Positions 1 through 10,706 of a stretch of 64,000 nucleotides of DNA are shown here, piece after piece; within the stretch, counting starts at the first letter, position 1; each line of letters opens with the position of its first letter. The stretch comes from Chlorella sorokiniana (lineage: Eukaryota > Chlorophyta > Trebouxiophyceae > Chlorellales > Chlorellaceae). The stretch is taken from the NCBI GenBank assembly GCA_025917655.1, contig CP084609.1:806001-870000 (forward strand). The letters run 5' to 3'. The translations under genes were made by a program, and so were the position numbers. The notes under the pieces were generated by a model. It did not search any database. It was given only the letters and a program-made list of their open reading frames with translations, and was not told the origin of the DNA.

Positions 1-1118
1 ACCTGACGGCCGGCGGCCGCTAGCGTGCACCTTGTGCCTCCGCTAGTGCGTGCTCGGAGGTGCCGCGGCAAAGTGTGCCACAGATTGTGCCGCCGGAGAT
101 GGTCTGGCGGAAAGGTGGGGAAGGTCGGTGCCTTAGAATAAGTAGCCGGTACATGGCACACGAGGCCAGCACCGAACGGGGAGCTGCGTGCCACATTAGG
201 ACAAAGACGGCCCAGGCACCACCTTTGAGTAAATGTAGGAGAAGTGGAGGAATAGACGGGAAAGGGGGGCGGGACAGATGTGGATGGCGCGGCGCTCGAC
301 GGCGCTAGGGCACCGCCAAAAGGAGAGTGCCAGTGGGGGCAAAGGGCGCGCGCACTTAGGCGCCGGGGCACCGCCAATAACGGAGGGGGCCGAGAGGGGC
401 GGAGCGGGCGCACGGAGGCGCTAGGGCGCCGCTTGCACTTATCTTAAGTGGTTGTGTCGCGTAGAGCTACGGCGGTGGGTTGAGGCAAAGTGGAAGTTTG
501 GTATCTTGGCGGGAGGCGGGGTATCGAGCCGGTCACAAGTGACCCAACTCGCTTACTGGGCGTCGGTTGCTACACAATTGCTCAAGCACTGTCTCTCTTT
601 GCAAGCAGTGTTTGTCGAAAGCAGATTTAGGCTGCCGGAAAGCAGAATTATGCCGCCGGGCGGTGCAGCTGGCAGCTATGCAAAGAAAAGGCGCCGGGTC
701 GTGCGAGCGAAAGGCGGCGCCGTGCGAGCGAAAAGGCGCCGCTATGCGCGAAATATGCCGCAAGCAAAGGCGGGCTTAGTCTGAGAGGCTTCGGTCGAAA
801 GCGCCGTTCCGGAGGTCGAGGCGGAAGTGCTCGCGTGTGGTGCTCGGGCGCCGGGCGCGAGAAAAGGCGTCTCGGGTGACGGCAAGAGCGTGTGCCGGAC
901 TCAAGGGCGAGGAGGGAGTCGGGGCCCATAACCTGTTGAAAGCGCCAACCCGGAGGTTAATTAGTATGAGCCCATTTGTGGTGCCATATAGGGACGTTGA
1001 TCGTATTCCAACAAGCAAAGACAAGTCCGCGCCCTTGCGCCGCAACAATGTCCTCCCCCAACGTCCCCACATCCCCTCGTCGCCTCGTACACCGCCCCCC
1101 GTACCGTTTGGGTGCAAA
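1..1118. other. Non-genic GC-rich repeat flank
   Basis: No convincing gene is seen here. A degenerate unit of about 58 bases, recognisable by a core like gcgctagggcaccgcc, occurs three times near 302, 361 and 419. Between about 690 and 850 short blocks such as gcgagcgaaaggcg recur. Short open frames exist on both strands but have no recognisable domain and overlap each other, as expected by chance in GC-rich DNA. The stretch is probably decayed repeat sequence next to the 476-bp repeat that follows. Confidence 0.4.
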
Positions 1119-1594
1119 GTATGTTATGTTTTGTTACACGTGTTTAACGTCCGCCTTCGGGACAATCACTGTCCCTCGCAGACGGGGCATAGGGCCCATG
1201 CAACTCGACGCAAACGGGCCCATCCCCGCTGCAGCCGGAGGCAAAGCAGACGGTGATGGGCTGGCCCTCGAAACCGGGAACTCATCAGGCCAGCGCGCGG
1301 GAGTCAAAGCCCGGGCCCGCGCGCCCCCATCGCGCCGAGGTGAAGATGCAAGATGCAAAGCAAGCACACGGGATGGCAAGCAAGCATGCACGCAAAGCAT
1401 GATGACAAGGATGCGAGCAAGGAAAAACTGTGAAAGAGTCAGAAAAGGCAAGGAAGAATCCATCGCAAGCCGGGCACGGCCGGTAGGGGCCGCGAGAATG
1501 GCGACGTAGGCCCACTCAAGCCGGGGTCGCCTCGCGCCGGGGGCGGGGCTCGACTCGGCTCGCCGTGGGTGTCGTCTCCGGCTAACGACAGACG
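1119..1594. repeat. 476-bp repeat unit, copy A
   Basis: This is the first of two head-to-tail copies. It begins at a tatgttatgtt motif, runs through a short hyphenated palindrome (gggac-aatcact-gtccc, near 1160) and ends at ggctaacgacagacgg. Copy B follows without a gap, and the two match along nearly their whole length with scattered substitutions and small indels. No protein was recognised in any frame. It could be an untranslated part of a retroelement or an independent satellite-like repeat. Confidence 0.75.
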
Positions 1595-2072
1595 GTATGT
1601 TATGTTATGTTACACTTGTTTAACGTCCCGCCTTCGGGACAATCACCGTCCCCTCGCAGACGGGGCATAGGGCCCATGCAACTCGACGCAAATGGGCCCA
1701 TCCCCGCCGCGACCGGAGGCAGAGCAGGTGATGATGGGCCGGCCCTCGAAACCGGGAACTCATCGGCCGCCAGCGCGCGGGAGTCAAAGCCCGGGCCCGC
1801 GCACCCCCATCGCGCGAAGGTGAAGATGCAAGATGCGGCAAGCACACGGGATGGCAAGCAAGCATGCACGCAAAGCATGATGGCAAGGATGCAACGCAAG
1901 GCAAAACGTGAAAGAGTCGAAAAGGCAAGGAAGAATCCATCGCAAGCCGGGCACGGGCGGGTAGGGGCCGCGAGAACGGCGACGTGGGCCCACTCAAGCC
2001 GGGGTCGCCCGCGCCGGGCAGGGGGCTCGAGACTCGCCGCCGTGGGTGTCGTCTCCGGCTAACGATAGACGG
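1595..2072. repeat. 476-bp repeat unit, copy B
   Basis: This is the second tandem copy, with the same start (tatgttatgttatgtt), the same palindromic gggac/gtccc block and the same end (ggctaacgatagacgg). It differs from copy A by scattered substitutions and one- or two-base indels, so the duplication is not recent. A third, truncated copy lies at 3634-3990. Confidence 0.75.
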
Positions 2073-2255
2073 TAGCAATGGTGCACAAAGCTAGCCACCG
2101 CCACCGGATCCGCGCGCAAGGAACCGCGCAAGGCCGGTGGGCCTCCCAGCATACGCGCGTCACCAAGTGGGCACTCTTTTTGAGCAGTTAGACCTTTTGC
2201 GGGCGCACGGTGGGGCGGGTGGGGTGGCCCGCCAGCCGTGGGGGACCCAGGTTGT

Positions 2256-2315
2256 AGGGTACCTTCGCCTACCTACGCTTCTTGAGATCCCCCACGTCTC
2301 AAGTGTAAGAGCACC

Positions 2316-2354
<39 letters not shown>

Positions 2355-2363
2355 TACCTTCGC
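2256..2363 (+). mobile_element. Short poly(A) retro-insertion with target-site duplication
   Basis: A 31-base run of A (2321-2351) ends a short insert whose two sides carry the same 13 bases, agggtaccttcgc, at 2256-2268 and 2351-2363. A perfect duplication of 12-13 bases flanking a sequence that ends in poly(A) is the signature of target-primed reverse transcription by a LINE. Only about 52 bases precede the A run, so this is a heavily 5'-truncated copy or a piece of cellular RNA. The intact duplication and uninterrupted A run suggest a young event, in contrast to the decayed elements around it. Confidence 0.75.
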
Positions 2364-2880
2364 ACTGGGGTTGGGTCCCCTTGATGGTGGGGAGCCCCGC
2401 CGGTCGATGTTGGCGAGGTGTGCGGCCTCGCCGACGAGGTCACATCGAGGGCGTCCCTGCAGGGAGCACCATCCCGGCCCAAAGTGCAAGATACCGCGCT
2501 ACCGTGAGGGGGGCTCACGCGCGGTACATAATTCCGTCGCCCGCAACCGTACCCGACCGAGGTTGACAACCGTGCGCGCATGGCGCCCGGCCAGGTTCCG
2601 CACGGGCCGTCATTGGTAGCTCGGCGGAAAGTTTGGAGGCCGTTGGGCCGCATGAGTCACCCAACCGCACCCGCCATTACGCCTCGCCGGTGGTACGACT
2701 ACTTCAAGGGGTTGTTGGCACAACCCCTGCCCCTTTGCCTTCCCATGAGGGCTCGGCCACACTCAACCCTTACCCGCAAGCCACCCACCCACCCATTCGC
2801 AACCGAATGAGGTCAGATGCGCCCCAGTCCTTTGATGGGCCCTTCACCGCGGCGAGGTGCGAGCCGCCGTCCCTTGCCTC
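2364..2880. other. No gene seen
   Basis: There is no recognisable coding sequence. Bases 2241-2249 (ggggaccca) and 2372-2380 (tgggtcccc) are inverted complements flanking the poly(A) insertion, so the insertion entered the loop of a potential hairpin. The rest resembles decayed element sequence leading into the reverse-transcriptase remnant that follows. Confidence 0.35.
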
Positions 2881-3633
2881 GAACGGCGAGCCGCCGTGAC
2901 CGGCTTTGAGCGAGTTGACATCCCGAAGGGGGATGTGACGCATTGGCTCCCCGCCATAGCAAATGTCTTCAATGCCCGCCGTCGCCTAGGCACGATGTCG
3001 GTCCTTCTTTGTGAGTGCAATCACTCCCATACTCAAGGCCGGTGATCCGTTGGAGCCCGGCAACTACGGGGGCATTCTTGTTGGCACGCCGCCGGGCAAA
3101 GCTATATGCCGTGTTGGTGAACAAGAGGGTCACGGATCGGGCGGAGGGGGCAGCTCGAGAGCCGCAGCCAAGCGGGGTTCCGGAAGGACCACCGGACCGC
3201 CGACCAAATTTTCGTGTTGTGCACGCCGATTGAATCCGCTCGGGCACGGGGTGCGCCCTTGTTCACTTGCTTTGTGGATTTTCAAGAAAGCGTACGATCT
3301 GGTGGATAGGAGGTTGCTCGGGACAAGCTTGCACGCCGTGGGATGCCCACGGCGTTGCTTGATGCGGTGAAGGCATTGTACGGGGATGTGCCCATGTGTG
3401 TTCGCACGCAAGAGGGCCTCACTCCTTTGTTTCAATCCTCCATTGGCGTCAAGCAAGGGTGCCCGCCGAGCCCCACTTTGTTTGGCTTGTTTCGGACGAC
3501 CTTGAGGTGGGTGATGGGTGCGAGACGGGGTTAAGCCGCCCACCCCGCGTGGTCAAAGGGTCCCACCGTTGTCGTATGCCGACGACTTGCCGCTCGTGTC
3601 CGTCACGGCGGTTGGGCTCCAAGCACACTGGGG
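2881..3633 (+). mobile_element. LINE reverse-transcriptase remnant (+ strand)
   Basis: Pieces in successive frames spell the ordered landmarks of a non-LTR reverse transcriptase. LPAIANVFNA lies near 2945, followed by KAGDPLEPGNYGGILVG (cf. the usual NYRGI block, near 3050), QAGFRKDHRTADQIFVL (near 3170), FVDFKKAYDLVDR (near 3270), SIGVKQGCPPSPTLFGL (near 3440) and YADDLPLVS (near 3578, the catalytic YADD). Family knowledge says this enzyme copies element RNA into nicked target DNA. The frame changes several times within 750 bases and neither the endonuclease region nor the C-terminal domain follows, so the copy is dead. It stops at the edge of repeat copy C. Confidence 0.8.
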
Positions 3634-3990
3634 TTATGTTATGTTACACGTGTTTTAACGCCCGCCTTCGGGACAATCACTGTCCCTCGCAGACGGGGCA
3701 TAGGGCCCATGCAACTCGGGACGCAAATGGGCCCATCCCCGCCGCAGCTCGGAGGCGCAGACAGAACGGGCCGGCCCTCGAAACGGGGAACTCATCGGCC
3801 CGGCGGCGCGGGAGTCAAAGCCCGGGCCCGCGCTCCCCATCGCGTCGAGGTGAAGATGCAAGATGCAACAAGCACATGGGATGGCAAGCAACCATGCACG
3901 CAAGCGGGATGACTAGGATGCAACACAAGGCAAAATATGAAAGAGTCGAAAAGGCAAGGAAGAATCCAACGCAAGCCGGGCCATGCGCCT
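3634..3990. repeat. 476-bp repeat unit, copy C (truncated)
   Basis: This third copy of the unit at 1119-2072 starts with ttatgttatgttacacgtg and carries the same gggacaatcactgtccctcgcagacgggg block. It keeps the same order of landmarks until about 3985, where the similarity stops before the end of the unit. It abuts the end of the + strand LINE remnant directly, which suggests the repeat and the element belong to the same family or that the repeat marks a breakpoint. Confidence 0.7.
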
Positions 3991-4800
3991 TGGCTAATGC
4001 GCGATGCCGAGCTTGAACTTGCCTTCTTCTTTGTTACACCCATGTACATCACAAAAGCGATGACAAGCCTGGGCTGTTTGTTGCTTCTCGTTACACCCGT
4101 GTACATCACAAAAACGATGACAGGGCCCGGGCCGGCACACAACCTAGAAAGAAGACGCCACACAAACAGAGGGGGAGAGAGGGAGGAGGGGGTCCGTCGA
4201 CATGGGCCGCAAAGGAGAAGCAAGAATGTCAACAAACAAGAGGGGAAGTCATGCGTAAGGGCTCCGACAACGGTGGGGGATTCATGCATACGAGACGCAT
4301 ATGAGAAGGAGGGCAAGCTCTAGGGTGGGAGTAAAGAAAGGCTCGCAAGAGAAGTGCCGACAAGGGAATGCGGTGGCCGAGAAAGCACTTGCGGGAACAA
4401 CGGGGAGAGCTGGGTAGTGGCGGTCTCAAGCCGGAAGCTCGCGTGGTGCTACATGTCCCACGCCCCACCGGACACCTAACACCTTCCGACCCCTAGGCCG
4501 GCGGGTGGGGTGTTTGATCCTAGGTGGCTTAGGCCGGCTGGCCCCGTTCTATTAGAGGGACACACCACGTTCGCCGAGGTTGCGGGGGCTATGTGGGGGC
4601 AGCCCCGCCGCTTTGCGCGCTTGCGGCGACAAGCGCCGGCAAAGGTCGCAACCGCAACGGCGGGGCTCTCGAAAAACCGTGCCGGGAAGGTCGCTCGGAC
4701 GAGAAGGGGTGCTAGCTAGGGATCAAGGGACCGAAGAGCGGGCGGAGGTCGATGTAGAGGATGCGGTCAAAGAGAATGTGGCGCGTATCCTCAACCCGTC
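3991..4800. other. No gene; 42-bp direct repeat pair
   Basis: Two near-identical 42-43-base blocks lie at 4033-4074 and 4090-4132 (gttacacccatgtacatcac... and gttacacccgtgtacatcac...). A purine-rich stretch without recognisable coding sequence follows at about 4140-4420. The remainder has short frames only and looks like the degraded edge of the - strand LINE remnant. Confidence 0.45.
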
Positions 4801-5840
4801 GCCATCCCCCAGCGCCGCCGCGCAATAGGGGCGAAGCGCCCGCGGGCGGGCCGGGCCGCCCGGCCGCGCAACCGGTCGGTTTCCTCCGCCCCCCGGTGGA
4901 CGCCGGCACGCAACTCCGTGAGGGCTATGCGCCGGTGTTGTTCCCTCACCTCCCTAATGTAGGCCGGGCCGGGCCGTCTGGCTACATATTTGTCGGCCGA
5001 CGCCGGGCACTCGGGCCGCACAACTACAAAGTAGTGGTGCAAGCGGCCACTACAAGCGGCCGGGTGCCGGCTCCCCCGCCAGCCCGCCGCCACGCGGTGC
5101 TTGTAGTGCTCTAGCGTGACGCGCCCGACCGCGTGGGGTCCGGCGGCTCGCGTTCTTTGCAGTCAAAGGCAAACCCGGCCGCCCGGAGCGCGCAATGGAG
5201 CCGGGCCGCCCGGGGAGGTGGGGGCGGGTCTGGCGCCGCAGTCCGCCGCCATCTCCAAGCCGGGCCGTCACCACCCGGTGCATGAGGCCGCCCTGCGGCG
5301 CCGCCACCACGTCGCTCCAAAGCGGGCGCAACGCGCCCAGCCAGAGATGTAGAGGGGCGGCTCGCCGGCCTCTGCCCGGCAAGACGGTGGCGACGGGGCG
5401 CGCACAGGGCAGGCCAAGCGGCCGTCGCGGGGTGCGGTGGTGCCGCACCCTCTCGTTGACGCCCGCTCGCGCCACGGACCCGCCTCCCGGCGGCCGCCTG
5501 CGCCAAGCCGGGGGCCCAGATCGTTGTGCCGTAGGAGAGGGAGGAGTCGACGAGCCGTGAGTAGAGGACTTGCACTTGCACGGGACAAGGGCGTCCTAGA
5601 AGGTGCCGTGGTGCCGACCGAAGCCAAACCGTCCGTCCGCGCGGCGCCCACGCCCTCTCGCCCATATGAAGAGCCGCCGTTCCAGCGGCGAAGCATATAG
5701 CTTCGCTGCCCGGGCGCCGAGTGCAATGCCGCGCAGGCCGGCCGGGGCGCCTGGCTTTGGGATGTTGGCCACCATGGTGGTATTCTTTGCGTGCGTCTGT
5801 GCTAGGCAAGCACCCCACTCGGCGCCAAACCTCAAAACTC
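4800..5840 (-). mobile_element. LINE reverse-transcriptase remnant (- strand)
   Basis: Reading the - strand from about 5835 leftward gives element landmarks in order: IPKPGAPAGLRGIALG (the NYRGI block, near 5740), AAKLYASPLERRL (near 5690) and GRFGFGRHHGTF (the QAGFR block, near 5615). After an apparent internal loss comes VLYSRLVDSSLSYGTTIWAP (near 5540), typical of the region behind the reverse-transcriptase domain of LINE ORF2. Frames change along the way, so the copy is inactive. Its orientation is opposite to the remnant at 2881-3633, so the two are separate insertions. Confidence 0.6.
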
Positions 5841-6375
5841 AGCGGCGAGCAGCGGCGCTAGGTAGGTTGCTGCTGGGCGCAGGAACCAAGGCACTAGGGG
5901 GCCAGTCACCAAGGCAGCCAAGCACCGCCGCCAGAGGTGGGTCGTTTGCGCCGGGGCAATGCACTAAGGTTACCCACCTTTCGCGGCTAGAGCAATATCT
6001 GCAGATTTCAAGCCTCCTCGTGTTCATCAAGTTGAAATTTCTGCCCCTGACAGACCTTTCAAGCTTTAGTCGACTAGCTATCAGGCTTCTGTTTGCGCAC
6101 TCAATGCCCAATGTTGTGCGCGCGCCGTTGGAAGTGCCGCCGCTGTGCCAACCCTGTGTGGCTATGCGGCGCTGCCTGAATGTCTGAGCGCCTCCCTACC
6201 AGGTTACTCTATGGGCAAACAGAAGACGTGTGCAGGCAAAGCCATAAGGGTCCAGACCGCTGGGGGCGGGGGCCACTCCACGGGTCCTTTTTCCTGAGAC
6301 CAGGCAGGTATGCACGTGCTCCACGCCTACATAAATATTCGAGCTCAGCGTCGCTTCAAGCGCCGTGGGGCTCCC
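5841..6375 (+). promoter_or_regulatory. Upstream region of kinase gene, TATA-like box
   Basis: No gene is supported in this 0.5-kb gap, which is less GC-rich than its surroundings. A TATA-like ataaata lies at 6331-6337, about 40 bases before the ATG at 6376. That spacing leaves room for a very short leader and favours the ATG at 6376 over the in-frame ATG at 6310 as the true start of the next gene. Confidence 0.35.
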
Positions 6376-9300
6376 ATGCAGGCCCAGAAGCCCTGCCCTG
6401 GGCTGGCTGTGCTCCTTCTGAAGGTGTCCCTTTTTTGTGCGCTGTCAGTGGTGTTGGAATGTCGGGCGGATTGCTACAAACACTTGCAGCCTGCAGGGGA
6501 GACGCTGGCGCCCCTGCGGAGACGGCTCCTCGCCCAGGTGATTGCGGGCACCGCGCGGTGCTTCCAAATGAGCTTTCTTATTATTGCTGCTAATGAAGCA
6601 CAGATTAAGTTTGCCCCGGGAGCATACTGATCTGCATGACGGTCGAGGGCGCCACAAGAACGGCGGCACCGCCATGCACCTGGCAGCAGCCCATCCAGGC
6701 CTGCTGCGCCCATTCACCCTCACATGATGCATGCAGGTGCCAGAGCCGGCAATGGCAGTGCTAAGTGATGCGGAGCTGGTGCCGCCAGCCAGCGCTGTTG
6801 ACGAGGGCGGCAGCATGCTCTTCCCGGGCCGCGTGCCGGTGGGCACTCAGCTTGGATCTGCCGCAGACAATGTGCAGCCATCCATGAGCAAGTGCTTGGA
6901 GGCGTGTCGCAGGCGCTCTCAATGCAATGGGGTGTGGTTCTGCGAGGCGCAGGCAAGTGGGCTGGTCATGCTGGGCAGCTGGGGGCATGTGCAGCAGCTG
7001 CAGGCCGCGCGGTCGCTGCGTGGCACGCAGCAGCTGGCCAGCAGCCGTGCTGGGCGCCCACCACGCTGTGCCCGCTTTACTGCCTGCGCCTGTGGGTGCC
7101 CGCAGGGCGGCTGCACCAACGCCATGTACAACCTGTCGGCGCCGGCGGGCGGCTGCCAGCTGGTGGAGCAGGAGGCGACGCGCAGCGGCACAGGGCGCCC
7201 CATCCTGCTGGTGCAGGCGCCCAACTTTGTGGGAGGTGTGGCGGCGGGGGTCAGAGGGGTCAGGGGGGTTGTGAGGGTTCTGGGGCTGCTTGGGACCCCT
7301 GCGCCCGGCCACAAGCCTTGCGCACCCCAGCTGCCGGCTTTGCATCCCCACCCCCGCAGGGGCGCCGCTGCGGTACCTCCCCCAGGTGCCTGGCTACCAG
7401 GCGTGGCCAGGCCTGGGCTACTGGTACCGCCACGACCTCACCTGCCCCGACTCGGTGTCGCAGCCCGGCAGCTGCGGGCTGAGGGGGCCGCGTGGCGGCG
7501 GCCCGCGCTGCGATGCAGACCCCTCTTGCCAGGTCATCATGTGGTTCCCCGAGGGCAGGGACTACCCTGGGCAGGGTGGGTGGCGGGGTGGCGGGGTGGC
7601 GGGGGCTGGGGCAAGCAGGGGCAAGCAGGGGTTGGCCGCGCGGCTGGCACGCACCCCGTCCACTGTCCCTGCCCTTGCGTGCGCACAGCCGTATGGCGTG
7701 CGGTCTATAACCCCGCCTGACCCGACTCATCGTTGCATGCCCCCCTCCAACTGCAGGCCAGCCCGTGGTGCTCCTGAAGGGCGAGCCAGACTCTGCGCTG
7801 CAGCTGGCTGACGCCAACATCAACCTCAACGCCGTGCTGTACATCAAGGAGGGCACGCCGCAGCGGGGAAGGGCGGCGGCGGGCTCAGCGGCGCCGCCAT
7901 CGCGGGTGAGTGGGCTGGAGGCAGCCCGGGGGAGCCTGTGCACGCTGGGCTGCTGGCATGGCCGCACGGCGGGCAGGTGGCTGTACAGCTTGCTGCAGGG
8001 CCTAGCAGCTGACCGGGCCCGTTGCCTGCGCCCGCAGGCATTGCCGTGGGCTGCTGCGCGCCGCCTTGGCCGCCGGCTGCACTGCCAGCCTGCTGGTGCG
8101 GCGGCGGCGCCGCCAGCTTGAGCAGCAGCACGGCGGGGGCAAGCAGACCCCGGGACCCAGCAGCCTGAGCCCACTGGGGGCAGCAAGCGCAGCAGCAGCG
8201 GCCTGCAGGCCCACCCACACCTGCAAGCCAGCAGCGGCAGCGCCTCGCTGGGCGGCCAGCCCCGGCCACATGCGGCGTGGAGGCGGTACTGGCGGCGCAG
8301 CACCCTGCCGTCCTGCTGCTGCCATGGGCGGGGGCCAGCTTCCTGTCGGGGCCAGCGGCCTGCCAGCGGGCGAGCCCGGCAGCGAGGCGGCACCGGCGGG
8401 GGCCCCGCGCCACGCGGCGCCTGCCCGCGGCCGCCGCCGCCCAGCGTGCGCAGCAGCCTGGCCGGCGCAGAGCAGGCGGCGGCGCCCTGCTCCGTGCCCT
8501 CCGGCCTGCACCCGCCGCCGCGACGCTGGCCGCAGCAGCAGGGTGGAGCCGCCTCGCCGGGTTGGCAGCCGGTGTCGCCCACCGCTGCTGGTGCGCCGCC
8601 GCTGCTGTCCCACCTGCCCACCTACGGCTGGCAGCGCTGCGTGGTGCCCTGCGCCGACATCCAGTTTGTGCTGCGCGAGGGGGAGCCCGAGGAGCTGGGG
8701 GTGGGCGCGTCGGCCACGGTGGGTGGGCGAGGGGGGCCCGGGTGGCGGGGTGCAGCCGCCAGCACGCCGCGGGCGGGGCCCCCTCACGTCGGGTATACCT
8801 AAAGCTGATGCTCCCAGCCGCTGCTCGCCGACTGAGCACACGCGGCCTGCCCCCACCCGTTCTTCATCCACATTGACCCCCCTCCTTCTGCCTGCCGCAG
8901 GTGTACCGCGTGCTGCTGCGAGGCGTGGAGCCCCACGCCGCCAAGGTCTTCCGCCTGGGCTCGGACCCGGCGGCGCAGCTGGGCTTCCTGGAGGAGGCCT
9001 CCACGCTGCGCCTGCTGAGGCACCCCAACGTGGTCGGCTTTGCCGGCGTGTGCGTGGCGGGCGGCAGCGGCGTCATCCTCATGGAGCTGATGCAGGGGGG
9101 ACCTGCGGGGCCGCATCGCGGAGCGAAACGAGTCGGGCACCCGCCGGTTCGCCTGGCGCCAGCGGTGCGGGGTGGGGAGTGTGTGGGGGGAGCGCCAGTG
9201 GCGGGAGCGCGACGCACTGGCGGCATGCCTGGCCGCAGCGCCAGCCACCGGTGTTGCGCGCCAGGGCCGGTGCCGGGGTTCGCTCCTGCCAACTATCGCA

Positions 9301-10221
9301 GCGCCAGCTGCTCACCAGGCTGCATGTTCTCATGTCAGCCCCCCCACACACACACACACACGGCCCCTCCCCCGCAGCGGCGCCCGCGTGCTCCTGGACG
9401 TGGCGCGCGCCCTGCACTACCTCCACGCCTCCTCCTACACCCACTTCGACATCAAGTCGAGAAACGTGCTGCTGTCGCGCGACCTCACAGCCAAGCTGGC
9501 AGACGTCGGCTTTGCGCGGTGGGCTGCGGGAGGGAGGGGCACCATGGGCACGCGCTGCGCAGGCTGGGCGCCGCTGGGCGCGTGGTTGCTCAGCCCTCGC
9601 ACCTGCCGGACCATCCCCTGCGTGCAGGGCGATCCGCGCCACGCACCACTCGATCCAGGGCCCCACCGGCACCTTTGACTATGTGGGTGGGGAGTGGGTG
9701 GCGGCCCCGCCGCCGTGCCGGCCCAACTGCGGCCCAGCTGCTCGCCAACGGCGAGCCGTGCACAGCCCCCATCCCCGCTTGCGCTTGCCTTGCCCGCACC
9801 GATTGGAACCCCCTCCCATCCCAACAACGACACACAAACACACCACACTCGCCCCGCAGATGGCCCCCGAGCTGCTCAACGGGCGCAAGTGCACCGCCAG
9901 CGTGGACGTCTATTCCTTCGGCGTGCTGGCCTGGGAGGTCTGCACGGGTGAGGGGGGCCGCTGCCTGCGCCCGCACGCCGACCTGCCGCCTTGCTGCCGT
10001 GCCCGCTGGCAGCCTGCACTCCCACGCCCGCCCCGCTCCGCCTGCTGACGCTCCCTGCAGGCGAGTGCCCGCGCCGCGGCTCCATGCGGGACCTGCGTGT
10101 GCCCGAGGAGTGCCCGCAGGCAGTGGCCGACCTGGTGGCGGCCTGCCTGCAGGAGGAGGCGGCCGCCCGCCCCACCGCGCGCCTGCTGTTGGAGCGCCTC
10201 ACCGCGCTGGCGGGCGAATGA
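6376..10221 (+). CDS. Receptor-like protein kinase with atypical catalytic motifs
   Basis: A multi-exon gene encoding a secretory-type N-terminus, a Cys-rich outer region, a basic stretch and a C-terminal kinase domain. The start at 6376 gives a signal-peptide-like segment (LAVLLLKVSLFCALSVVL). Exon 2 (from 6737) holds a PAN/Apple-like Cys pattern (KCLEACRRRSQCNGVWFC). Later outer exons end near 7905, and a basic run (LLVRRRRRQ, near 8090) may follow a membrane segment. The kinase part shows the ATP-binding Lys (HAAKVF, near 8940), LRHPNVVGFAGV, then YTHFDIKSRNVLL (near 9440) where HRD is expected, and ADVGFA where DFG is expected. MAPELLNG and VYSFGVLAWEV follow. Asp of the catalytic loop and of the metal site are kept. 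The frame slips at G-runs near 7870, 8050 and 9095. The ligand and substrate are unknown. It is probably a tyrosine-kinase-like (TKL) kinase. Confidence 0.8.
6953..7105 (+). other. Putative GC-AG intron, divisible by three
   Basis: The best join between the WFCEAQ exon and the GGCTNAMYNLSAP exon uses a gcaagt donor at 6953 and a cccgcag acceptor ending at 7105. The donor matches the known GC-AG consensus (AG|GCAAGT), and both sides are in phase 0. The 153-base intron has no stop in the host frame, so leaving it in the transcript would simply add 51 residues. Confidence 0.5.
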
Positions 10222-10706
10222 ATAATTGCACCCAAACACACACACGCACAAACCAGTTTTGATCCATGAGCTACCTGTACTTCCTTTATGAGTTTCCCTA
10301 TCACATTCTCCTACTTTTGCCCAGAGCTACTGTCCCTTTGTGTGTGACAACGCGCGAGTCTGCAGGGTGTGCGGAGAGGCGGCGCCATGCGTGCAGCGGC
10401 AGATGGGTGACGCCCATTGGGTGTAGGAGAATGCCCAGCTGCGCTTCATCGGTGCTTTTGTAGACTCGGCTGATTGATTTGGACTCCATCGGTGCTCTGG
10501 GAAGGCACCAAGCCCTGCCAAAGATCACATTCGCAGGTCAAGCGTGGCGTAATACCTTGAACTCGCACATCGGCGGTTGCCAGCTGTATGGGATCGTTTC
10601 CCCTGCCTCCTGCGGGCTGGGTGGACCGCGCGGTGAGGGGACTTGCTGCCAGTCAAGCCCGCGTGAACGCCGCACTATTGTAATGAACGAAGCATTACAA
10701 AGGACA
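10222..10706. other. Intergenic region, no gene seen
   Basis: This is the 3' region of the kinase gene followed by the upstream region of the exosome nuclease gene. It opens with an A/C-rich tract (acccaaacacacacacgcac near 10230). A TGTAA motif, the usual green-algal polyadenylation signal, lies at 10679-10683, rather far from the kinase stop. No conserved protein was recognised. Confidence 0.4.

Noticed and set aside
7260-8621. Long - strand open frame (453 codons) opposite the first kinase gene
   Set aside because: It is Pro/Arg/Ala-rich, crosses exons and introns of the recognised + strand gene and contains no domain. GC-rich DNA gives such antisense frames by chance.
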